64,000 nucleotides of DNA from SCUS01 sp966211675 (GCA_966211675.1 CBIHPK010000006.1:37511-101510); one strand, 5' to 3'. Positions 43,586 through 52,939 are shown, counted from the stretch's first letter. Numbers and translations are program-made. The notes: a model not told the origin generated them from the sequence alone.

Positions 43586-44104
43586 ATGGGTCGCTTCCGG
43601 TTGCTCCTGGTCGCTGCGATGCTCTGGATCTCCGCGGGTTGCGCGCGCCCGCCGAGGCCCGCGTACACCTTCGACAACCAGCCCGGCGGCTGGGAGGTCG
43701 AGTCGCACGAGCAGCAGCGCGCCTTCACGGTGGAGCGCTATGCGCACGCGGTGCACGGCGAGCGGCTGGAGCTGTTCGAGGTGCGAGCCCCCGCGCCCGC
43801 GACCACCAGCGACGCCTTCAACGCCCAGGCGAGCGGCCCTCGGGGCTTGCCCCCCTTGGCCTCGCCGAGCGGGGTCGACCGCGCCGTCGGCGACGAGGTG
43901 CTCTCCGGGACCGTCGGCTACTGGGTCGCCCAGCGAGGCCACGACGGCGACGCGGAGCTGCAGGGCGCGCTCTTCGTCGTCCCCCGGGGGCGGCGCTTCT
44001 TCGTGGTGCGGATGTCCTCCAGCGAGGACGAGTTCGGCCAGCTCCAGGCCTGGGTGCGTGACATCGTCCTGCGCAACCTGCGTTTCCCCGCCCCGACCTC
44101 CTGA
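43586..44104 (+). CDS. lipoprotein, unknown function
   Basis: A 172-residue protein with lipobox SAGC (MLWISAGCARPP). The mature domain alternates strands and helices (GGWEVESHEQQRAFTVERY, GTVGYWVAQRGH, RFFVVRMSSSEDEFGQLQAW), resembling PsbP/DcrB-like folds, but I cannot assign it firmly. TACCGC is 7 nt before the ATG. It is 46 nt ahead of the rRNA methyltransferase gene on the same strand. Confidence 0.68.
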   Translation: MGRFRLLLVAAMLWISAGCARPPRPAYTFDNQPGGWEVESHEQQRAFTVERYAHAVHGERLELFEVRAPAPATTSDAFNAQASGPRGLPPLASPSGVDRAVGDEVLSGTVGYWVAQRGHDGDAELQGALFVVPRGRRFFVVRMSSSEDEFGQLQAWVRDIVLRNLRFPAPTS

Positions 44105-44150
44105 GCGCGGTCGCGCGCACCCCGGGAGTTGCGGTAGAGCACCTCCCGTC

Positions 44151-45329
44151 ATGAGCCAGAGCCCCGTCGAAGTCCGCCTCCGCAAGCCCGTCGAGCGAGC
44201 CATCGCCGGGGGCCACCCCTGGATCTACCGCGACGCCCTGCTCCCCTTCGACGCCCCCGCGGGCTCCATCGCGACGGTGCGCGACGGCGCGGGGCGCTTC
44301 GTGGCCCGCGGCCTGGTCGACGGCGACGCCATCGGGGTGCGGGTCTTCACCACCCGCGACGAGGCGCTCTCCCGGGAGCTCATCGCGCTGCGCTTCGCGA
44401 GGGCGATCGAGCTGCGGCGCCTGGTGGTCCCGGCGGACACCGACGCGTGGCGGCTACTGCACGGCGAGGGCGACCGGCTGCCGGGCTTCACCTGCGACCG
44501 CTACGGCGACGCGGCGGTGCTCGGGCTCGACGGCCCCGGCGCCGAGGCGCAGTGGCCGCTGGTGCGGGAGGGGATGAGAGAGGGCCTCGCGTCGCTGGGC
44601 ATCCGCACGCTGCTGCTGCGGCGGCGAGGCCCCGACGGGGCGCGGGTCGAGGTGCTGGAAGGCGACCTCGGCGAGGACGTACGGAGCGTTCGGGAGCGGG
44701 GGATGGTGCTCCGCGGCGACCTCCTGCACGGGCAGAAGACGGGGCTCTTCCTCGACCAGCGCGAGTCGCGCCACCGGGTGCGCGCTCTCGCGTCGGGGAT
44801 GCGGGTGCTCAACCTGTACTCGTACACGGGCGGCTTCTCCGTGGCCGCGGGGCTCGGCGGAGCGAAGGCCGTGACCAGCGTGGACATCGCCCCCGGCGCG
44901 ATCGCGCTGGCGACGGAGACCTGGGCCGCCAACGGGCTCGCGGCCTCCGCTCACGAGACCGTGGTGGCGGACGTCCCGGCGTGGATACAGCAGGCCACGA
45001 AGGAGCGCCGCCGCTTCGACCTGGTCATCGCCGACCCGCCGAGCTTCGCGCCCAACGACGCGTCGGTGCCCACGGCGCTCAAGAGCTACCGCGCCCTGCA
45101 CTCGGCCTGCCTCGGGCTGGTGGCGTCCGGCGGCTGGTACCTCGCGGGGAGCTGCTCCAGCCACGTCACCCGAGAGATGTTCGTCGACTCGCTGGAGGAG
45201 AGCGCCTCGCGCGCCGCGAAGGTGCTGCAGGTCATCGACGCCTGGGGCGCTCCGGGCGACCACCCGCGCCTGCTGGCCTTCCCCGAGGGCGACTACCTGA
45301 AGAACGTCCTGATGCGGGTGACCGATTGA
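44151..45329 (+). CDS. RlmI-like class I SAM-dependent rRNA methyltransferase
   Basis: Methylates a cytosine C5 in 23S rRNA in relatives (RlmI/RlmK family). A 392-residue protein: PUA-like N-terminal part with GHPWIYRDALLPF and GLVDGDAIGVRVF, then the linker GMVLRGDLLHGQKTGLFLDQ, followed by the methyltransferase motifs NLYSYTGGFS (about 220), SVDIAPGA and ADPPSF (about 293), SSHVTREMF. Length fits. TAGAGC lies 10 nt before the ATG. Its stop (TGA) overlaps the TTG start of the next gene. Confidence 0.9.
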   Translation: MSQSPVEVRLRKPVERAIAGGHPWIYRDALLPFDAPAGSIATVRDGAGRFVARGLVDGDAIGVRVFTTRDEALSRELIALRFARAIELRRLVVPADTDAWRLLHGEGDRLPGFTCDRYGDAAVLGLDGPGAEAQWPLVREGMREGLASLGIRTLLLRRRGPDGARVEVLEGDLGEDVRSVRERGMVLRGDLLHGQKTGLFLDQRESRHRVRALASGMRVLNLYSYTGGFSVAAGLGGAKAVTSVDIAPGAIALATETWAANGLAASAHETVVADVPAWIQQATKERRRFDLVIADPPSFAPNDASVPTALKSYRALHSACLGLVASGGWYLAGSCSSHVTREMFVDSLEESASRAAKVLQVIDAWGAPGDHPRLLAFPEGDYLKNVLMRVTD

Positions 45330-46420
45330 GCGCTCGCGGCCCACTCCTCGCGGTCGCGCTCTGCCTCGCGTGGCCTTCGCTCGCGTGGTCGCAGCCGCAG
45401 TCGCAGGCGGCCCCCAACCTCGCGACCGGCGCCGCGGTGGAGGAGGACGACACCGGCGACAGCGCGCTCCCCGACCCGGCGGCCTCGCTGGCGGGCGACC
45501 GGCGGCCGCTGATGGTGGTGCCGCTGCTGCCGCCGGCGGAGGCGCTCGCCCGGGGGCAAGGGGTGACGGTCACCGCGGGCGAGCTCTACGCGGCCCTGGC
45601 GGACGCGCCGCCCTCGCTGCTCCGCCGGTACGCGCAGGACCCGGCCGCGCTGCAGGCCCTCGTCGACCGGATGGTGAGCGACCGGCTGCTGGCGGCCGAG
45701 GCGCGCCGGGTGGGGCTCGACCGCGACGCGGTGGTGATCGCCGCGCTCGAGCGGGCGCTCGTGTCGCGCTTACGGGCCACGGTATTCAGCGTGCGCGCCG
45801 GGGGCACCGAGGCGGTCACCGACGAGGACGTGCGGCGCTGGTACGACGCGCACCCGGACCGCTTCCACATCCCCGAGCGGCGGCGGGGGAGGGCGATCTT
45901 CCTCACGGACCGGGCGGAGGCCGCGAGGGTGCTGCGGCTGGCGCTCCTTCGGCGGGGGCGGCGCTACCGCAACGACTTCCGAGCGCTCGCGGCGCAGCAC
46001 AACGCGGCGATGGACCTGCGGGCGACGCGAGGCGAGCTGCACGAGGTGGCGCGCTCCCCGTGGCCCTACGCGGTGCCGCTCGACCCGCCGGTGAGGGACG
46101 CGCTCTTCTCGGCGGCGCACGAGGGCGACGTGGTGCCGCGGGTGGTCGAGGGGACCTGGCAGGGCGTGCCGGGCTTCTTCGTGCTGCGCTACGTGGCGAG
46201 GCGCGGGGCGATCGAGCGCTCGCTGGAGGACTCGCGGGAGTGGGTGCGCCACCGCATCGTGCTCGAGCGCCGCGTGGCCGCCGAGCAGGCGGAGGTTGAA
46301 CGGCTCGCCGCGGAGGCGCACCTCACCCGGCTGCCGGTCGACCGCGCGGTGCGGCTCGACCCGGGCCCCGGAGTTGACCCTCGCGGGCCGCGGATTGACA
46401 CCCCGCCGGTCGGAAGGTAA
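45326..46420 (+). CDS. PpiC-type peptidyl-prolyl isomerase, exported
   Basis: A 364-residue parvulin-family protein. Signal peptide (LLAVALCLAWPSLAWSQP), then a SurA-like N-terminal region (LYAALADAPPSLLRRYAQDP, VDRMVSDRLLAAEARRVGL) and a parvulin domain at about 150-270 (DEDVRRWYDAHPDRFHIPER, FFVLRYVARR). It would chaperone or isomerise secreted proteins. The canonical parvulin residues are only partly recognisable. The start is TTG at 45326 within the stop of the methyltransferase gene (TTGA overlap), implying coupling. Ends 64 nt before metK. Confidence 0.75.
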   Translation: MSARGPLLAVALCLAWPSLAWSQPQSQAAPNLATGAAVEEDDTGDSALPDPAASLAGDRRPLMVVPLLPPAEALARGQGVTVTAGELYAALADAPPSLLRRYAQDPAALQALVDRMVSDRLLAAEARRVGLDRDAVVIAALERALVSRLRATVFSVRAGGTEAVTDEDVRRWYDAHPDRFHIPERRRGRAIFLTDRAEAARVLRLALLRRGRRYRNDFRALAAQHNAAMDLRATRGELHEVARSPWPYAVPLDPPVRDALFSAAHEGDVVPRVVEGTWQGVPGFFVLRYVARRGAIERSLEDSREWVRHRIVLERRVAAEQAEVERLAAEAHLTRLPVDRAVRLDPGPGVDPRGPRIDTPPVGR

Positions 46421-46484
46421 GCGCCTCGCATCGGCGTCCAGTAAAGCGACGCTCCCTTCATCAAAATCTCCAACAGGAAGATCC

Positions 46485-47645
46485 ATGGCACGTACCCAGT
46501 TCACCTCCGAGTCCGTCAGCGAAGGTCACCCGGACAAGGTCTGCGACCAGGTCTCCGACGCGATCCTCGACGCGATCCTCACGGAAGACCCGACGGCCCG
46601 CGTGGCCTGCGAGACCATGGTCAAGACCGGCTTCGTGGTCATCGCCGGCGAGATCACCACGACGGCGCGGATCGAGTTCCCGGACGTCATCCGCTCGGTG
46701 GTGAAGGACATCGGGTACACCAGCTCGGACATGGGCTTCGACGGCTCGACCTGCGCCATCTTCACGGCCGTCGAGCGCCAGAGCCCGGACATCGCCCAGG
46801 GCGTCAACGAGGGCGAGGGCGAGCACCACGAGCAGGGCGCCGGCGACCAGGGGATGATGTTCGGCTTCGCGGTCGACGAGACCCCGGAGCTGATGCCCGC
46901 GCCGCTCCACTACTCGCACATGCTTACCCGCAAGCTCGCCGAGGCCCGCAAGGCCGGCCTCGTGGACTGGCTCCGCCCGGACGCCAAGAGCCAGGTGACC
47001 GTCGACTACGAGAACAACGTCCCGGTGCGCATCAACACCGTGGTGGTCTCCACGCAGCACTCGCCCTCGGTCACGCAGTCGACCATCAAGGAGTTCGTGC
47101 GCGAGGAGATCATCAAGAAGCACCTCCCGGCCAACCTGCTCGACGGCGACACGCGCTACTTCATCAACCCCACGGGGCGCTTCGTCATCGGCGGCCCGAT
47201 GGGCGACTCCGGGCTCACCGGCCGCAAGATCATCGTCGACACCTACGGCGGCATGGGCCGTCACGGCGGCGGTGCGTTCTCCGGCAAGGACCCGACGAAG
47301 GTCGACCGCAGCGCGGCCTACTACGCCCGCTACATCGCCAAGAACATCGTGGCCTCGGGCCTCGCCCGCCGCTGCGAGGTGCAGATCGCCTACGCCATCG
47401 GCGTGGCCCAGCCGGTGGGCGTCTACGTCCAGACCTTCGGCACCAGCAGCGTCCCCGAGGAGCGCCTCTCCGCGTACGTGCACCAGCACTTCGACATGCG
47501 CCCCAAGGCGATCATCGAGCAGCTCAATCTCCTGCGCCCGATCTACCGCCCCACCGCGGCGTACGGTCACTTCGGCCGCACCGAGGAGACCTTCACCTGG
47601 GAGCGCACCGACCGCGCGGACGAGCTCCGCAAGGCCCTCGGCTGA
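46485..47645 (+). CDS. metK: S-adenosylmethionine synthetase
   Basis: Makes SAM from methionine and ATP. The 386-residue sequence is highly conserved: SEGHPDKVCDQVSDAILDA at about 11-29, GAGDQGMMFGFA at about 117-128, INPTGRFVIGGPMGDSGLTG, DTYGGMGRHGGGAFSGKDPT at about 251-270 and a KVDRSAAY segment. An AGGAAG ribosome site precedes the ATG. I see no SAM riboswitch in the 64-nt leader. Confidence 0.98.
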   Translation: MARTQFTSESVSEGHPDKVCDQVSDAILDAILTEDPTARVACETMVKTGFVVIAGEITTTARIEFPDVIRSVVKDIGYTSSDMGFDGSTCAIFTAVERQSPDIAQGVNEGEGEHHEQGAGDQGMMFGFAVDETPELMPAPLHYSHMLTRKLAEARKAGLVDWLRPDAKSQVTVDYENNVPVRINTVVVSTQHSPSVTQSTIKEFVREEIIKKHLPANLLDGDTRYFINPTGRFVIGGPMGDSGLTGRKIIVDTYGGMGRHGGGAFSGKDPTKVDRSAAYYARYIAKNIVASGLARRCEVQIAYAIGVAQPVGVYVQTFGTSSVPEERLSAYVHQHFDMRPKAIIEQLNLLRPIYRPTAAYGHFGRTEETFTWERTDRADELRKALG

Positions 47646-47745
47646 GCCGCACCCGGCGCCCCGCCTCCCTCCCTCCCTCGATCCCCTCTTCAGCTTCGCT
47701 CCCGCGGTGGCGGACTTCGGTCGCCGCGGGTACGTTCCCCCCACC

Positions 47746-48333
47746 GTGAGCGCCGACGACGAACCCACTCCCGCCGACGCGTCGCTGCAGCGACCTCGCG
47801 CGATCCCGTTCACCGCCGCGGCGACCATGGCCTTCGCCTTCTTCGGCGTGCAGCGCGCCGAGGCCCAGCTCACGCTCAGCCGCGTCGCCCAGCTCCCCCC
47901 GCCGCACGACCTGCCGGGCGCCGTGGTCCACGCCACCTGGCGCACCGCTCAGGACCACCGCCGACTCTCCTCCGCCGCCGACGTCAGCACGCTGCTGGTG
48001 TCGGTGCTGCTCTTCATCGCCGGCAGCCGCGTGCTCTTCCGCCCTCGCGGCGGCGGCTGGCTGTGGCGTCAGGCGCTCCTCGCCAGCGCCCTCGTCGGCG
48101 CGCTCACCGTCGCCGTCGACCACGCCCTGCGCGCCGGTCGCATCGCGGCGCTGCGAGCGGTCCTGGTGCGCACGACGCCGCGCATCGAGCTGCCGACGGG
48201 ACTCGGCGTCGACGAGGTGGGCCGCATGACCTTCGGCATCAGCATCGCGGCCTCGTGGGTGACCCTCGCCCTGCTCTGCGCCGCGCTCTACTACGCCTCG
48301 CGCCCCAGGGTGCGGGCCTACCTCGACGCCTGA
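47746..48333 (+). CDS. membrane protein, unknown
   Basis: A 195-residue protein with about four hydrophobic helices (an N-terminal TMAFAFFGVQRAEA segment, SAADVSTLLVSVLLFIAG, LWRQALLASALVGALTVAVD, and FGISIAASWVTLALLCAALY). The start is GTG at 47746 with TACGTT 9 nt upstream. No family recognised. It follows metK by 100 nt. Confidence 0.6.
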   Translation: MSADDEPTPADASLQRPRAIPFTAAATMAFAFFGVQRAEAQLTLSRVAQLPPPHDLPGAVVHATWRTAQDHRRLSSAADVSTLLVSVLLFIAGSRVLFRPRGGGWLWRQALLASALVGALTVAVDHALRAGRIAALRAVLVRTTPRIELPTGLGVDEVGRMTFGISIAASWVTLALLCAALYYASRPRVRAYLDA

Positions 48334-48364
48334 GCCTTACCCAGGACGGTAAGCGTCGCGCCCT

Positions 48365-48568
48365 TCAGGCCGCGCGCGAGCGCTTCGAGCCCGTCACCTT
48401 CACCGGGAAGAGGCCGCGCAGGTCGTCCACGCTGGTGGGCGCCGGGATGATCCACTGGGCCACGTTGCCGTGCGTCGTGCAGAGCCACACGCGACCCCGC
48501 CAGCGGACCATCGGGCCCTCCTGGGTCTTGCACACCGCGCACACCGTCCGGACCTGTCGGGCTGCCAT
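48365..48568 (-). CDS. small CxxC/CxxxH zinc-finger-like protein
   Basis: A 67-residue protein with VCAVCKTQEG (CxxC) and WLCTTHGN (C-x3-H region) framing an aromatic turn, consistent with a short zinc finger; the C-terminus is basic (KVTGSKRSRAA). It converges with the membrane-protein gene (31-nt gap). No family recognised. Confidence 0.5.
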   Translation of the reverse strand: MAARQVRTVCAVCKTQEGPMVRWRGRVWLCTTHGNVAQWIIPAPTSVDDLRGLFPVKVTGSKRSRAA

Positions 48569-48751
48569 CGGCGCGACACCACCACGGCCCTCGCAGCCCC
48601 TTCAAGGCCTTGACACCCACTTCGCGGAGTATCCTTCCAACCCCGCGAATTCCCGTGCGTCGATTTGCCACTACGGGGCTTGAACACCGCTCTCCGATGT
48701 GACGCCGCGGTCGCCTGCGCGCGCCCCTCTCGCCCGGCGCGCACCGACCGA

Positions 48752-48781
48752 TTGACGCGGTCGCGCGCTTCAAACTACGGT
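48752..48781 (+). promoter_or_regulatory. candidate promoter of the OmpA/TSP3 gene
   Basis: TTGACG (48752-48757) and TACGGT (48776-48781) are 18 nt apart, with the ATG only 10 nt past the -10. If real, transcription would begin at or next to the start codon. A second TTGACA lies at 48610-48615. Apart from these two elements the 48569-48791 gap shows nothing I recognise. Confidence 0.45.
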
Positions 48782-48791
48782 CCGCGCCGCC

Positions 48792-50786
48792 ATGCGCCGA
48801 GTGATCCGTCCGGGCCTCCTTGCTGCCTTCGCCGCCACCCTCAGCCTCGCGTCGCCCGCCGCCGCGCAGGACGGTCTCAACGGGTCCAACGGCGGGGGCT
48901 TCGACCTCCGGTTGTTCCGGCCCGCGGTCGACTCCAAGGGCCTCATCACCCTCAACGGCACCGACATCCTCGGCGCCGGCGGCTTCTCCTTCGGGCTCAC
49001 GCTCGACGTCGGCACCGCGCTCGGCCGCATCGGCACGGGCAACACCGGCCTCGTCAGCCAGATGATCACCGGCAACTTCTCCGCCAACCTGGGCATCGCC
49101 AACCTGCTGGTGGTGGGCGTGCAGCTCCCCATCCATTTCGTGGGCGGCCCGGGCAACACGCCGGACGCGACGGGCATGGGCGTGGGCTCCAACGGCATCT
49201 CGCTGAGCGAGTACAACCCCACCGCGGCGAACCTCGATTTCCAGGGCCTCGGCGACATCGTGCTGCACGCCAAGCTCCGCTGGCTGCGCGCCGAGTACTG
49301 GCCCGTCGGCCTCGCGGTGGTGCTCCAGGCGGGCATCCCCGTGATGGGCGGGTCGCGCCGCTTCGCCGGTGAGCCCGCGCCGTGGGTGTGGCCCTCCGTC
49401 GCCGTCGAGCGACGCTTCGGACGGCGCTTCCGCCTCGCGGCCAACCTCGGGCTGCGCCTCCCCTTCGGCACCGGCTCGACGATCACCCCGGCGGACTCGG
49501 TGGGCACGCAGCCCGGCAACGCCATCACCTACGGGCCGTCGCTCACCGCGGGCGTGGGCTTCTCGTTTCGCGCGAGCTCGGTCATCGACTTCATGGTCGA
49601 GACCTACGGGGCGCAGTACCTCAACGGCTTCTCCAACGCCGGTCGCACCACGCCCTTCGAGGCCGTCGGCGGGGTGAAGATCTTCGTCGACCGCAACTCG
49701 TACCTCACCCTCGGCGCCGGCGGCGGGTACACCAGCGGCCTCGCCGCGGCGGGCTTCCGCGGCTTCGTGGGCTTCGTGTTCGAGCCCACCATCGGCGACA
49801 CCGACGGCGACGGGTACCGCGACGACGTGGACCGCTGCCCGCTGGAGCCCGAGGACTTCGACAACTTCGAGGACGAGGAGGGCTGCCCCGAGCCGGACAA
49901 CGACCGCGACGGCATCCTCGACGTGGACGACCAGTGCCCGCTGGTGCCCGAGGACCGCAACGGCCAGCAGGACTCGGACGGCTGCCCCGACGCCGACGTG
50001 CAGGATCGTGACGGCGACCAGATCGCCGACAACGTGGACCAGTGCCCGGACGACCCGGAGGACCGCGACGGCTTCCAGGACGAGAACGGCTGCCCCGACC
50101 CGGACAACGACTCGGACCAGATCCTGGACACGGACGACCTCTGCCCCAACGAGCCCGAGGACCGCGACGGCTTCGAGGACGACAACGGCTGCCCCGACCC
50201 GGACAACGACCACGACGGCATCCTCGACGCCGCGGACCACAGCGCCGCGGGCCTGGACTGCCGCAACGAGCCCGAGGTCTTCAACGGCCTCGAGGACGAG
50301 GACGGCTGCCCCGACTCCGGATCGCTCACCCGCGTGGGCAACGTGATCCAGCTCCGCGACCCGATCAGCTTCGAGACCGACAGCGCGCAGATCATCGACA
50401 ACGAGAGCAACAACCGCATCCTCGGCGAGATGGCCAACCTGCTGAACAACAACGCCGACCTGCAGCAGGTGGAGGTCGAGGGCCACACCGACGAGCGCGC
50501 GCCGGACGACCACAACCTCCAGCTCTCGCGCGACCGCGCCAACAGCGTGGTGCAGGCGCTGGTCGGCCGGGGGGTCGCGGCCACCCGCCTCGTGGCCGCC
50601 GGCTACGGCGAGCTGTGCCCCGTGGACCCGCGCTCCAACGCGGAGGCGTGGGCCCGCAACCGCCGCGTGCAGTTCATCATCACCCGCACCCGCGTCGACG
50701 GGCGCACCACCGCCTCGGTCGGCTGCCCCCGCGGACGCCAGTACATCCCCGCCTCGGTGGGAGCTCCCAGCCGCGGCGATCAATAG
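48792..50786 (+). CDS. OmpA-family outer-membrane protein with thrombospondin type-3 repeats
   Basis: A 664-residue protein. Signal peptide (LLAAFAATLSLASPAAAQD), a transmembrane barrel-like region of about 300 residues rich in Gly/Phe strands, then about five Ca2+-binding thrombospondin-3 repeats (DTDGDGYRDDVDRCPLEPED, DNDRDGILDVDDQCPLVPED, DRDGDQIADNVDQCPDDPED and so on, residues about 335-510), and a C-terminal OmpA peptidoglycan-binding domain with VEGHTDERAPDDHNLQLSRD and a NRRVQF(I) end, followed by about 30 residues. It links the outer membrane to peptidoglycan. TACGGT is 10 nt before the ATG. Confidence 0.92.
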   Translation: MRRVIRPGLLAAFAATLSLASPAAAQDGLNGSNGGGFDLRLFRPAVDSKGLITLNGTDILGAGGFSFGLTLDVGTALGRIGTGNTGLVSQMITGNFSANLGIANLLVVGVQLPIHFVGGPGNTPDATGMGVGSNGISLSEYNPTAANLDFQGLGDIVLHAKLRWLRAEYWPVGLAVVLQAGIPVMGGSRRFAGEPAPWVWPSVAVERRFGRRFRLAANLGLRLPFGTGSTITPADSVGTQPGNAITYGPSLTAGVGFSFRASSVIDFMVETYGAQYLNGFSNAGRTTPFEAVGGVKIFVDRNSYLTLGAGGGYTSGLAAAGFRGFVGFVFEPTIGDTDGDGYRDDVDRCPLEPEDFDNFEDEEGCPEPDNDRDGILDVDDQCPLVPEDRNGQQDSDGCPDADVQDRDGDQIADNVDQCPDDPEDRDGFQDENGCPDPDNDSDQILDTDDLCPNEPEDRDGFEDDNGCPDPDNDHDGILDAADHSAAGLDCRNEPEVFNGLEDEDGCPDSGSLTRVGNVIQLRDPISFETDSAQIIDNESNNRILGEMANLLNNNADLQQVEVEGHTDERAPDDHNLQLSRDRANSVVQALVGRGVAATRLVAAGYGELCPVDPRSNAEAWARNRRVQFIITRTRVDGRTTASVGCPRGRQYIPASVGAPSRGDQ

Positions 50787-50836
50787 TCGTCGCAGGCGTC
50801 TGTACAAGACGCGCGCGATGCGATAGTTGAGCGCGC

Positions 50837-50962
50837 ATGAGCTCCCCTCAAAATCCGCGGGCCGTCCGCAAGCTGAAGCACCGTCGTCGCACCAAGGAAG
50901 CCCGTCTCCGCCGCCAGGCGGCCGCCGTGGCGACCCCCGCGACCGTGCCTGCGGCCACCTGA
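50837..50962 (+). CDS. small basic protein
   Basis: A 41-residue frame, ATG at 50837, with a very basic core (KLKHRRRTKEARLRRQ) and an Ala/Pro tail. It begins 50 nt after the ompA-like stop, with GATAGT 9 nt upstream as a possible -10 element, and is followed by a long hairpin. The basic core resembles small ribosome- or nucleic-acid-binding proteins, but no family is recognised. Confidence 0.4.
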   Translation: MSSPQNPRAVRKLKHRRRTKEARLRRQAAAVATPATVPAAT

Positions 50963-50993
50963 TTCCTCCCTCTTCAACCCCCCAACCAACCGA

Positions 50994-51057
50994 CACGACC
51001 CCCCTCGTCCCTCGCTCCCGGCGCACAGTCGGGATGAGGGGGACGAGAGGGGTCGTG
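50994..51057 (+). terminator. long imperfect hairpin, likely terminator
   Basis: CACGACCCC...TCGTCCCTC (50994-51013) pairs with GAGGGGGACGAGAGGGGTCGTG (51036-51057) after allowing two bulges, giving a stem of about 20 bp. It follows the small basic ORF and precedes the second PhoD-like gene. No T-run; could alternatively be a regulatory inverted repeat. Confidence 0.55.
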
Positions 51058-51178
51058 ACGTTTGCGCGAACCTGCGCGACGTCAGCGCCCGCAGGGGTGC
51101 GCTCGGGGCGTGGGTGCGGTTATCGTCGCGCCGCGAACGGGGACCGAGACCCCCCGTGAAGGTGCTGGAGAACCGAAG

Positions 51179-52888
51179 ATGTCGTCGACGCTGACTCGCC
51201 GTGAACTGTTGCAGTGTGTGGGCGCCGCGGGCCTCGTGGCCGCCGGGTGCTCGGATGACCCGGCGCCCGCGGTGGCCGACGCCGCGGTGGGAGACCTCGG
51301 CGCGGACACCGGCGCCGGGGCGGACGCGGGCTTCGACGCGGGCAAGCCGATGGTGGACGCGGGCGTGGACGCTGGACGCGACGTGCCTCGCGGGGACGCG
51401 GAGACGAGGAGCGGGACGGTGTTCCTGCACGGGGTGGCGAGCGGCGACCCGCTGACGGACGCGGTCATCCTGTGGACGCGCGTGACGCAGCCGGCGGGGA
51501 TGACCGGCGACGTGATGGTCACCTGGGAGCTCTCGCGCACGCTCGACTTCGCGGCCATCGCGGCGATGGGCACCTTCACCACCGGCGCCGCGCGCGACTA
51601 CACCGTGAAGGTCGACGCGACGGGCCTCACCGCGGGCACGACCTACTACTACCGCTTCCGCGCGAGCGGGATGACCTCCCCGGTGGGCCGCACCCGCACC
51701 GCCCCGAGCGGCGCCGTCGACCGCGCCCGCCTCGCGGTCATCTCCTGCGCGAGCATGGCGCACGGGTACTTCCACGTGTACCGCGCGCTCTCCCGGCGGC
51801 TCGACCTGGACGCCGTGGTGCACCTCGGGGATTACATCTACGAGTATGGCAACGGCGAGTACGGCGACGTGCGGGAGTACGACCCGCCGACGGAGATCCG
51901 CTCGCTCTCCGACTACCGGCGCCGGCACGCGCACTACAAGCGCGACGCCGACCTGCGCGCGGCGCACCAGCAGCACGCCTTCATCACCGTGTGGGACGAC
52001 CACGAGTTCGCGGACAACTCCTGGGAGGGCGGCGCCAACAAGCACATGCCCGAGACCGACGGCGACTGGGCGACGCGCAAGGCCGCCGCGGAGCAGGCGT
52101 ACTTCGAGTGGATGCCCATCCGAGAGCAGAGCGACCGGCGCATCTACCGGCGGCTGCAGTTCGGGTCGCTCATCGACCTGGTGATGCTCGACACGCGCAT
52201 CTGGGGTCGGCAGATGCAGACCATGGGGATGAACCCGCCCTTCAACGACCCCATGAGGACCATCCTCGGGGCCGCGCAGGAGCAGTGGTTCATGGAGCAG
52301 ATCATGACCTCGCGCGCGACCTGGAAGCTGGTCGGGCAGCAGGTGATGATGGGGCAGCTGCCGCAGTTCCTGAACACCGACGCGTGGGACGGCTACCCCG
52401 CGGCGCGCGCCCGCTTCTTCTCGCTGCTGCGCACCATGCACATCAACGACGTGGTGGTGCTCACCGGCGACATCCACTCGTCCTGGGCGATGGACCTCAC
52501 CGAGACCCCGACGGACACGGCCACCTACGACCCCATGACCGGGCGCGGATCGCTCGCGGTGGAGTTCGTCTGCCCCGCCATCACCTCCCCGGGCTTCCCC
52601 CCCGGCGTGGTGACCAACACCGCGGCGACGCTGCTCATGCGCAACACGCACATGAAGTACTTCGACCTCGTGCGCCGCGGGTACATCATCCTCGACGCGA
52701 CCCCGACGCGGCTGCAGGGCGCCTTCTACCACTACGAGCACGGCGCGACCTTCGTGCCCGACGCGGCGACCGATGCCTTCTCCGGCGCGTTCTCCACGGT
52801 GCCCGGGCGCAACCACCTGGAGCGCGACTCCATGGCCGCCGCCGCGCGCACCGACGCCGCCGCGGCCGCGCCCGCCGAGGTCGCGTGA
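51179..52888 (+). CDS. PhoD-like alkaline phosphatase, Tat lipoprotein (second copy)
   Basis: A 569-residue paralogue of the 30312 gene. Tat motif LTRRELLQCVG, lipobox Cys24 (VAAGC), then an Asp/Ala/Gly linker of about 50 residues. The fold begins FLHGVASGDPLTDAVILWTR (PhoD N-domain), and metal motifs HLGDYIYEYG, WDDHEFADNSW and VLTGDIHSSWAM are intact. It keeps the full PhoD signature more closely than the first copy. Substrates: phosphodiesters or phospholipids. ATG at 51179; no clear ribosome site. Confidence 0.9.
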   Translation: MSSTLTRRELLQCVGAAGLVAAGCSDDPAPAVADAAVGDLGADTGAGADAGFDAGKPMVDAGVDAGRDVPRGDAETRSGTVFLHGVASGDPLTDAVILWTRVTQPAGMTGDVMVTWELSRTLDFAAIAAMGTFTTGAARDYTVKVDATGLTAGTTYYYRFRASGMTSPVGRTRTAPSGAVDRARLAVISCASMAHGYFHVYRALSRRLDLDAVVHLGDYIYEYGNGEYGDVREYDPPTEIRSLSDYRRRHAHYKRDADLRAAHQQHAFITVWDDHEFADNSWEGGANKHMPETDGDWATRKAAAEQAYFEWMPIREQSDRRIYRRLQFGSLIDLVMLDTRIWGRQMQTMGMNPPFNDPMRTILGAAQEQWFMEQIMTSRATWKLVGQQVMMGQLPQFLNTDAWDGYPAARARFFSLLRTMHINDVVVLTGDIHSSWAMDLTETPTDTATYDPMTGRGSLAVEFVCPAITSPGFPPGVVTNTAATLLMRNTHMKYFDLVRRGYIILDATPTRLQGAFYHYEHGATFVPDAATDAFSGAFSTVPGRNHLERDSMAAAARTDAAAAAPAEVA

Positions 52889-52939
52889 TGCGGGACAATT
52901 CCCGCCGGGCCTCGTAGTCTCGCGCTCGCTGTCACCGCC

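Noticed and set aside
39642..45329. Open frame of 1895 codons on the + strand antisense to the giant kinase gene
   Set aside because: It results from G/C-biased third positions on the opposite strand; its low-complexity Arg/Gly/Ala translation matches no protein, and only its last part (44151-45329) is the real methyltransferase.
46421..46484. Possible SAM riboswitch upstream of metK
   Set aside because: The leader is only 64 nt and shows no recognisable conserved riboswitch core; no strong terminator or anti-terminator pair is visible.
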